A stretch of 64,000 nucleotides of DNA from Symbiodinium natans (Eukaryota > Sar > Dinophyceae > Suessiales > Symbiodiniaceae): the NCBI GenBank assembly GCA_905221605.1, contig CAJNDS010000080.1, forward strand, positions 187,501-251,500. The letters run 5' to 3'. Every line of letters starts with the position of its first letter. Position 1 is the first letter of the stretch. Of the stretch, positions 10,765 through 20,500 are shown in pieces. The notes under the pieces were generated by a model. That model made no database searches. It was not told where the DNA came from and was given only the letters and a program-made list of their open reading frames with translations. A program made the translations under genes and the position numbers.

Positions 10765-11263
10765 CTGCCCACCTTGGCGGGTTTAGGGTTTAGGGTTTAG
10801 GGTTTAGGGTTTAGGGTTTGGGGTGTAGGGTTTAGGGTTTAGGGTTTAGGGTTTAGGGTTTAGGGTTTGGGGTTTAGGGTCTAGGGAGTCTAGGGTTTAG
10901 GGTTTAGGGTTTGGGGCTTAGGGTTTGGGGTTTCGTGTTTCGTGTTTGGGGTTTAGGGTTTGGAGGGAGCATGCGGGTTGTTGGGAGGGGGGCGTCTGGA
11001 AAATACCCGATACACAAAAGAAGCCCACAAGCTGGGCCAAAGTTGGGGTCATATGCGCTATACGATTAGAATCCCAGGGTGCGTTTGGGTTCCAGGGAGT
11101 ATCGAGGTAGCCCTACTCGGATTGAGAGCACGCATCCTAGAACCCCTAATCCAGAAACCGTAAACCCCAAACCCTAAACCCTAAACCCTAAACCCTAAAC
11201 CTGAATTGAACCCTAAACCCTTTAAAAAAAAGGGAAAACAGCACAGAACTGCGAGCTTCTGAC

Positions 11264-11311
11264 GAGCAGCTCCGCCCCCTCCACCAGACCCCCAGTACTC
11301 GGCCGCACATC
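11264..11311 (-). CDS. candidate exon, frame uncertain
   Basis: Island between CCCTAAA (left) and TTTAGGG (right) with acceptor GTGCGCAG|G and donor GTCAGA. Open in all frames; one reads DVRPSTGGLVEGAELL, another MCGRVLGVWWRGRS. It lies just downstream of the ankyrin exons. Confidence 0.35.
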
Positions 11312-11485
11312 CTGCGCACCTCCAGCTCAGCTTTGGAGGGGGTTTAGGGTTTAGGGTTTAGGGTTTAGGGTTTAGGGTTTAGGGTTTAGGGTTTAAGGTT
11401 TAGGGTTTAGGGTTTAGGGTTTAGGGATTAAGGTTTAGGGTTTAGTTTAAGAGGGTTTAGGGTTGAGAGGGGCGCTGCATGTCAC

Positions 11486-11527
11486 CTCCCGTCTGCATTA
11501 CCCGAATCCTTGGCGATGGAATGCACC
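11486..11527 (-). CDS. ankyrin-repeat exon
   Basis: Acceptor AGTTGCAG|G and donor GTGACA. Joined to 11887-11973 it reads TSPVHLGVHSIAKDSG, matching the T-P-L-H-x-A start of an ankyrin repeat. Phase 2 in and 2 out agree with the chain of six exons from 14179. Confidence 0.6.
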
Positions 11528-14500
11528 CTGCAACTGGAATCAGCTACCCTGCTCTGCTATAATCCCTTTTCGCTGCTTTTAGGGTTTAGGGTTTAGGGTT
11601 TAGGGTTTAGGGTTTAGGGCTTAGGGTTTAGGGTGGACTAGAAGCCTTTCAGGATTCATGTGGGGGTTTACGACGTTACGATAATGGGGGTACCATATTG
11701 GGGTCCTGTAGAAGGGGATCCTACTATTTGGGGATGTATGTATATTGGCACCTATTTTCGTAAACTCCCATGTAGCCCCATCCCACAAAGAGCGCCAAAA
11801 TCCAAAGTGGGGGGGGGGGGGGAGGGAGTTGTTTCACCCTAAACCCTAAACCCTAAACCCTAAACCCTAAACCCTAAACCCTAAACCCTAAGTGGACGGG
11901 GGAAGTTCCATGCTTTGAGGGGCTCAGCAACGCCAGTATGACGCCGATCCGCTTGAGACTCCCCATGCTCAGCCTGCAGGATATAAGGGTAATTAGAGTT
12001 TAGGGTGTAGTGAAGTGTTTGGGGTTTAGGGTTTAGGGCCATCCTGGTGCATATCCTATAACACTACACCACCTGTCTCTTATAACAACCCTAAACCCTA
12101 AACCCTAAACCCTAAACCCTAAACCCTAAACCCTAAACCCTAAACCCTAAACCCTAAACCCTAAACGCCAAGGCGCCCATTTCGCGCAGCAGGCGCTGCG
12201 TGGCGGAGTTGGCCACCTGCAGCGGTGACACCTGCACGCAGAGCATCCCCAGGGTGTCATGGGAAGCCCGTGAAAGTCAGGTAGGGTTTAGGGTTTCGGG
12301 TTTAGGGTTTCGGGTTTAGGGTTCCAGGTTTAGGTTATACTACGTGTGGAGACAGCCCAAGGGTGTCATGGGAAGCCCGCAAGTGAAGCCCTACCACGAG
12401 CATGGCATGGGGTTTAGGGTTTGGGGTTTGGGGTTTAGGGTTTGGGGTTTGGGGTTTGGGGTTTAGGGTTTAGGGTTTAGGGTTTCGGGTCTCGGGTTAT
12501 ACTACCAGCATCCCACTTCGGATGCATGGACCAGAAGCGTATCAGGGCTTCATGGAGTTCCCCAAAACAGGGTGTCAGGTATCACCCCCTGTATAGGGCT
12601 TAGGGCACCGACCTTTGTAGGGTTTCGGGTTGCAGGGCAGAGGATTTTGAGGATCTAAAGTCTGAACCCTGAAAAGGTTTGATAGGGGGTTGCGGGCCGC
12701 AACAGGTTTATGATTTAGGGTGCAGGGGTCACAGAATCCCATCAGTTGATGTTCAAAGTTGCAAAGAGGGGGAAAGCACAGCAGCTTGCTTTGGGGTTTG
12801 TCGGCGCTTCGTTTCGGACTTCCCTGGTCTGTGAGGGCGCGGGTGTCGAGAGTAAGAACTAATTTAGGATTTAGGGTTTAGGGTTGGCCACCTAAACCCT
12901 AAACCCTAAACCCTAAACCCTAAACCCTAAACCCTGAACCCTAAACCCTAAACCCTAAACCCTAAACCCTAAACCCTAAACCCTAAACCTTGGTTTTCTT
13001 TGAGGCATGATGGGCTGTTCGCCTCCATGACTGCACCAGCAGCTATGGTTTGGGGTTGCCCTTAGGGGCGACTAGGGTTTCGGGTTTAGGGTTTAGGGTT
13101 TAGGGTTTAGGGTTGAGGGTTTAGGGTTTAGGGTTTAGGGTTCAGGGTTTAGGGGTTTAGGGCTTAGGGTTCTCATATACCCATACTACTACAGCTTAAA
13201 CCCTCAGCCCGGTTTAGGTTGCAAGGGACCTTCAGCCTATCAGCCTTGGTTGCAGCCTCACTTAAGTCCCCAAAGAAGGAACCCCAAAAAAACCATTGAA
13301 CAAAAGATCGGAGCTTGGAATGACAGCTTCGGTTTTGCAGGCTTGCCCTAGACCCTAGACCCTAAAACCTAGACCCTAAACCCATAAAGCTGAAGCTTGC
13401 GACTTGGGTTCAGGGCTTTGGGGGTTTGTTAGGGGTGTGGGGCTTAGGGAATTCGCGCCTTAGGGGCGACTAGGGTTTAGAGTTATTTAGGGTTTTTCGG
13501 TCTAGGGTTCAGGGCTAGGGGTTTTTAGGGGCGACGAGGGTTGAGGTGTTGGAGGAGCCTCCTGCCCATCCTTGACGTTCACGTCCGCCCTGTGCTCGGC
13601 GAGCATGCGGACGATGCGGACGGCTCCCGTCGCTGCCTGAACCCCAAACCCTATACCCTGAACCCTTCACCCTAAACCCTGAGCCCTAAACCCAAGGGTT
13701 AAACCCTAAACCCTAAACCCTGAGCCCTAAACCCTAGGGTTAAACCCTGAACCCTAAACCCTGAACCCCCGGTTGCTTAAATCATCTTAAGCCAGTCGGG
13801 AAAAGGTCTAGACTGAGGTGTATCCAACAGCCCCGGGGCCCTAAACCCTATAGGTGCAGAACCCTGTAGGGCTTTAAAGCCTATGAGCCCGCAAGGCTCG
13901 ACTCTAAATTCGCTGTGAAGGAGCTCCAAAGATGTGACAGGTTCCGTTCTCCCGAAGAGGCATGTTTCTTTGCAGGGTAAGTTTAGGGCTTGGTAGGGTT
14001 TAGGGATGCCGGCAATTATGCCGAGATGTTCCTAGACCCTAAACCCTAAACCCTAAACCCTAAACCCTAAACCCTAAACCCTAAACCCCCCATCCCTGGA
14101 CCGCAGGTAAGCTGCAGCGATGTGGACAGGCGTCCGGCCACTCCGGTTGGTCGCATCAATGTTCGCGCGACTCTCGAGCCTTGCGATCCATCAGGACTTC
14201 ATCGTTGAATCGCCCCTTGAGGGCTCCATTGGCCCATAGGATCCCTAAACCCTAAACCCTAAACCCTAAACCCTAAACCCTAAACCCTAAACCCTAAACC
14301 CTAAACCCTGAAATGCTAGGCTACGGGGGGTTCAGAGTCCAGAGGTTGTGGGGTCTGGGAGCTTTGGGGTGTGAGGTTAACATGCTACAAGCTGTTTTCA
14401 GGGCTCAGGATTTAGGGTTTAGGGTTTAGGGTTTAGGGTTTAGGGTTTAGGGTTTAGGGTTTAGGGTTTAGGGTTTAGGGTTTAGGGTTTAGGGTTTTAG

Positions 14501-17500
14501 GGTTTAGGTTTTAGGGTTTAGGGTTTAGGGTTTAGGGTTCAGTCTTGTAGGCCGGTGGACCAAAAGAAAGGCCAAGGGCGGGAGGTGCGGATGCAAGAAT
14601 GCCAAGAATCGTCTTCTCTGATGTGCGCTCTGTGCTACTTGTCATGGTTGCTGCGTGCCAGTGTCTCCACTGGCACATTGGAGGTTGATAACGTTAGAGG
14701 CTCTTTTCGGGTAAACCCTAAACCCTAAACCCTGGATTGTGCTTAAGTGAACCTACCATCGTTTCCGCAGACTGCAGCCCAATCAGGTCAAGGAACTGCT
14801 TTGGCACAAGCTCAGTGTGCGAAAAATCCTCCACTCATGAGCCAACCCTAAACTCTGAACTCTAAGCCCTAAACCCGAAACCCGAAACCCTAAACCCTAA
14901 ACCCTAAACCCGAAACCCTAAACCCTAAACCCTACACCCTGAACCCGAAGCCAAGTAGCAGCAAGCGGGTTACCCGCGAATCGCCGTTCTGGACAGCTAT
15001 GTGCAGTGCACGATTTGAATCCTCGTCCGCGACGTCCAGCTTTGCTTTGGCTTCGACGATACTTGGCATCCCAGATGCTTCGGGCTTAGGGTTTAGGGTT
15101 TAGGGTTTAGGGCTTAGGGTTTAGGGTTTGGGGCTTAGGGCTTAGGCTTTTGGTTTAAGGTCTGGCGTCTCGACCTTTTCTAAACCCAAAATGGCACATA
15201 ACTTCCAACTGCCCTAGCAGGCCTTACGATCAAGGTCATGGGCATATTGGGTGTCTGAAAAACATATGTCTGTGTATAGGTAGAGACAGATAGATAATCG
15301 GAAGGACAGCAGTACTCAGTAGAATAATCATGCGTGCATACTTGAAAGAGACACCGGTCACACAGTACAAACACAAAACTGAACAATCAGTTTACATGAC
15401 CATAAGTACTTTCATATTACCAAGAAGTGTATGTCAACAAGCAAAGAAGTATTTGCATCAAACAAATAAAAGTGTGTATATATATATGCTCACCCCCCCC
15501 CCCCCCATGATCTAGGTCGGAAGGCCTTTCGGGCCCATCGAAACGAGATTTAAACCTAATTCGGAATGAAAATTAAAAGGCCACTGGCCTCATTCGTAGT
15601 AAAATTTATTTAGAAATCTAAATTTGCCAATTAAAAGCCGCACCCTATGAAATCCTCTTCTGGGGCCTGCCTGTCCGTAACAAAATCTCACAAGAACTTT
15701 ATATGCAGAGGTTACAGCCTCAGAAATCCTCATCTGGGCTTCCTTCCTAGTTTATTGAGAAAGTGCTTCTATATAAGAAGCCCACACCCTAGGAAAGAAT
15801 TCTATCCTTAAAGGCCACACCCTATGAAGTCCTCTTCTGGGCCCTCTTAATGAAATTTCAGTAGACTTGTGTCTGATAAAGCCACAGCTTTGTTCGTAAT
15901 TAACCCAAGTTAAAAAACATGCTAAGAGGCCCAGCCCCAAGACATCCTTTTCTAAGCCTCATTGGTTAATACCTATTTAGAATCTTTTTGTTCTTCCCAC
16001 ACCCAATGAAATCTTCCTCTGGCTCCATTCGACATGAAATGCAATTTGATTTCATATTGTAAACCCACACCCTAAGAAATCCTCTTCTGGGCTTCGTTCG
16101 TAATTGAACCCAAGTAAAGCAAGTGTATATTCAGAGGCCAGCCCAAGGACATCCCTCGCAATGAAGCCGAGTTAGAATTTTATATTGCAGACCACACCCT
16201 ATGAAATCCCTTTCTGGCCCTTATTTGTAATGAAGATTAATTAGAAGTCTGTATTACAAAGCCACACCCCAAGAATACTCATTAGACCTTCGTTTGTAAT
16301 TAGACTTATTTTCGATTGCCTAGATGCTTGTATTAAAAATGCCACACCATTCTGGGGCCTGTTCGTAACAGAATCTCATAAGAAGTTTATAATTCTAGGT
16401 AAGAAGCCCACACCCTAAGAAGTTCTGACCTAGGCTAGGTTCGTATGAAACTCTTGCACAGAATTTTTTTATCATGAGCCCCCATTCGTATCGTATTTGA
16501 ATGTACTTAAAATTCCATATTTAACCGCCACACTCTAAGATCCTCTTCTGGGGCCTATTAGTGAAATGTCCATAGACTTGTGTATGATAAAGCCATAGCT
16601 TCGTTAGTAATTAAACCCAAGTCAAGCAAATAAATTAAGAGGCCCCGCCCCAAGACATCCTCTTCTAAGCTTCATTGGTTACTACCTATTTCGAATTTTA
16701 TTTTGCAGACCACACCCTATGAAATTCTCCCCTGGCCTCGCTTCGTAATAAAATGGTATTTGAGGTTTGTATTAAAACGCCACACCCTAAGAAATCCTCA
16801 TCTGGACTCGTTTGTAATTCCACATAAATTGAACTTTTAAGTTTAGAGGCCACACCCCTTTAGACAGAATTTCAAAGGCCACACCCTAAGACCTGTGTAT
16901 GATAAAGCCACAGCTTCGTTCGTAAAACCAAACCAAGTAAAACAATTAAGAGGCCACGCTCTTCTAAGCCTCCCTCTTTGGAATTCTATTTTACCGACCA
17001 CACCCTGTGAAAGTCTCCTCTGGCCCCGCGTCCACTTAAATAGACGTTTAAATTAAGAGGCCACACCCCAAGACATCCTCTTCGAAGCCCCACTCTTTTT
17101 GAAGTACAATTAGACTTTTGAATTGCAGGTCCACATCTTCAGAAACACGCCCTAAGAAACCCTGTCTATTTCATTCTATATTGCTTTTTATATTGAGACG
17201 CCACATCCCAAGACATCCTCTTCTAAGCCTCATTCGTAATTTAATCTAATGGAACTTTACATGTTAGCGCTACGCCCTGCATACCGAACAGGCTGAATTG
17301 AAATAACAACGAAATGGAAGAACCAACTTATAACAATACACATTCTTTATGCAAGAAAAGCATTTTGTTTGCAAAATTTGCTAAATTTGCTAAAAAAATC
17401 CAAAAACCCAAAAATCCAAAAATTCAAAACCATGGAGCCGGGAGGCCGCCTTTTTTGGATTTTTTGGTTTTCTTTGGAAAAATCCAAAAAAAACCATGTG

Positions 17501-20500
17501 TTTTTTTGGATTTTACTTGCTCCTGGCCTCAAAAACCTAAAAAAACACATGGTTTTTTTGGATTTTGAGTGAAAACCCAAAAAAACCATGTGTTTTTTTA
17601 GTTTCTGAGACCAGGAGCACCTGAAATCCAAAAAAACACGAAGGTTTTTTTGGATTTTCACTCAAATTCCAAAAAAAACCATGTGTTTTTTAGGTTTTTG
17701 AGGCCAGGAGCAAGTAAAATCCAAAAAAACACATGGTTTTTTTTGGATTTTTCCAAAAAAAAACCAAAAAAACCTCGAGAAAACCAAAAAATCCAAAAAA
17801 GGCGGCCTCCCGGCTCCATGGTTTTGAGTTTTTGGATTTTTGGATTTTTGGATTTGTGTCAAATTTTGCAAATTCTGCAAAAAAGAAGTGTTTTTTGCAT
17901 ACAATTCTGTGTTTATAAGCCTGTCCTATGCAAATAATTCATAGACATGTTTACCAAATTGCATTTTCATGTGTTTTTTGGGTGTTTTTTTATGTGGTGA
18001 TGTGGAAGTAGTGCTAAACACACGCGTTTTTCACTATTTAGATGTTTTCTCGCATAGGACTAGACGTGCAAAAACAGGACATCGCCTAGCATAGCCAGCA
18101 TGTCATTTTAATCGGTATTTACGAGGGTTTTTAGAGGGACAAAGCAAAACCTAGATCATGGGGGGGGGGGGGTGACCATATATATATATATGTATATATG
18201 TATATATGTATATATATATACAGACATATATATATATATACACATTTAACATAAACATAAGTTTGACAAACAAACTGACTCGCAAGTGCAGAGGTAAGGA
18301 CACGCATAAGCACGCACACACGTATACATATCATCAATAGATGTGCACACATGCATCGCACCCAGTACCGGCTGCACTGCCCCCGCATGCTGCACAGCAT
18401 CAGTTCCACGAGCTCACACAGGACCTGGCGTTGAACCTGGCAGTGGTCTCTCCTCTGCTTAAATAAGGCGTCTGAGCCCTTTAAATCTAAGCCCGAAACT
18501 TGAATGGCTTCGGTTTAGGGGTTAAGCCCTATAGGCTTTACACAAGGCCCTTTATAGCCCTAGCCCTGGAAACCTTCCCTAAACCCGAAAGGCGCTGGGG
18601 ATTTGTCGAAGGGTTTAGGGTTTAGGGTTTCGGGTTTAGGGTTTAGGCTTGATACTGTTGTTAGTATACCAGGAGGCCCTGTGACCTAGGATTAAACCAA
18701 GGTTGCCCATTTGTTGCCTTAAAGAGGTTGATAAGGGAACCTAATTAAGCCACCCCCCCCCCCTCTAAAGGGAAAAGTGGTATTACTAAACCCTAAACCC
18801 TAAACCCTAAACCCTAAACCCTAAACCCTAAACCCCCTAAACCCTAAACCCTGAACCCTGAACCCTGAACCCTAAACCCTAAACCCTAAGTGAGCCCCCT
18901 CCTTGGGCGCGTAGCAAGACGTGGGCAGCTCTCCAAATTTTACTTCTTCCGGCTGCTAGAAACCTCTAAGCTACTGAAAATGCACCAACCCCAGAAACCC
19001 TATAAATCCTGCAAAGCTCTACAACACCCTACAAAAAACCCTATAACACCTAGAAATCCTCCCCAAAAAAGACCCTAAAACCCTATTGTAAAGACCATCT
19101 AAACCCAAAACTTTAGATCATCACCCCAAGGAGCCGCGCGGAGTAAAACGGAGCCACCAGACGGCCCAGCTTCGGCAGGTTTCACGTCGGTGCCGATGTC
19201 CTGAAGCTGCCATCGATGGTTGCTTGACTCAAGTTTAGGGTTTAGGGCTTAGGGATTGCTTAGGGTTTAGGGTTTAGGGTTTAGGGTTTAGGGTTTAGGG
19301 CTTAGGGTTCAGGGCACTTGTGGCCTAGACCTAGACTCTACACTGTTCTCCCTTCACCGTAAACCCCGCCGAGGATGGCGCAGTCGAGATCCTGCACTTT
19401 GAGCCTTCGGTGAGTTCTTCGGGACACCGGTTGCATGGCGCTTGAGATGGGCTCAGGGATGGATTTTGGGAAACAGAAGGGGAGATCCCTGGCTGGTTGT
19501 AGTTGCTTCCGTATGTGTAATTTCGCAGGCTTTGCTGGGTTTAGGGCCACCCATAGTTGAGTGTGCCCACAAAAACCCCTCCCTCCAATTGAGGGCACCG
19601 AAGCCGAGAACCAGAACGAACCAAAAACACAGTAGCGGAGTTACCGAAATTTCTTGCTTGGGTACCTGTTCTGCCCCGGACCCCTATATGCAATGTACTG
19701 GACCCAACAAAGCACCCAACAAAGGGGCCCACTGTTGCGATCAACCGCCAAAATGGGCTTCTTGTTAGGGTTTAGGTTTCAGGGTTTAGGGTTTAGGGTT
19801 TGGGGTTCATGAGGGTTTAGGGTTTAAGGGTTTGTCCTCCAGGTCCACCTTTGCACCAGCATCCAGGAGTAGCTGCATAGCCTGCATGTTGCCAGCGTTC
19901 ACGGACAGCATCAGTGGCGTGTCTCCTGAGTATGGTTGAGGGTTCAGGGTGCAGGGCTTCGGGAAAAACATATTGTTGGGATGGGCCTTAATCCCCTCTG
20001 AAGAAATATTCCTGCACATGATCCTCTTAAACCCAAGTCGGGAAGCTAATAGAGCATTTCCCAAAGGCCTACCCACTTGTGTCTAGAGGTTGCATGTGGG
20101 CCCCATACGACATGACTTGTATACGATACACCTGAGAACGTAGGTGCGGATAGAGGTAGCCTGTTTGGAACCCTCAGCCCGAACTTTAAAAAACAGCTAT
20201 CCATCCCAACTCTGCATCTAAACCCCCAAACCTAAACCCTAAACCCTATACCCTATACCCTAAACCCTAAACCCTAAACCCTAAACCCTAACATCCGAAA
20301 TCTTAGCAACAAAAGTGATCAGGGGCTCGGGTGGGGATGATGGTGTTCGGGTGTTCTGGGCTCTTGCTTGAGAGTTCTGGCAGGCTAGGTCTTGAAAACC
20401 CAAAACCCTAGGCCCCCCAAGGCCCCCCCAAAAACAACCCTAAACCCTACACCCTAAACCCCTAAAACCCTAGGACCAAAGCCCTTATACCCTCAAGGAA

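Noticed and set aside
17314-17937. Overlapping Phe/Lys-rich frames of 60-104 codons on both strands
   Set aside because: All lie in the arms of the palindrome and mirror one another; by-products of A/T-rich inverted repeats.
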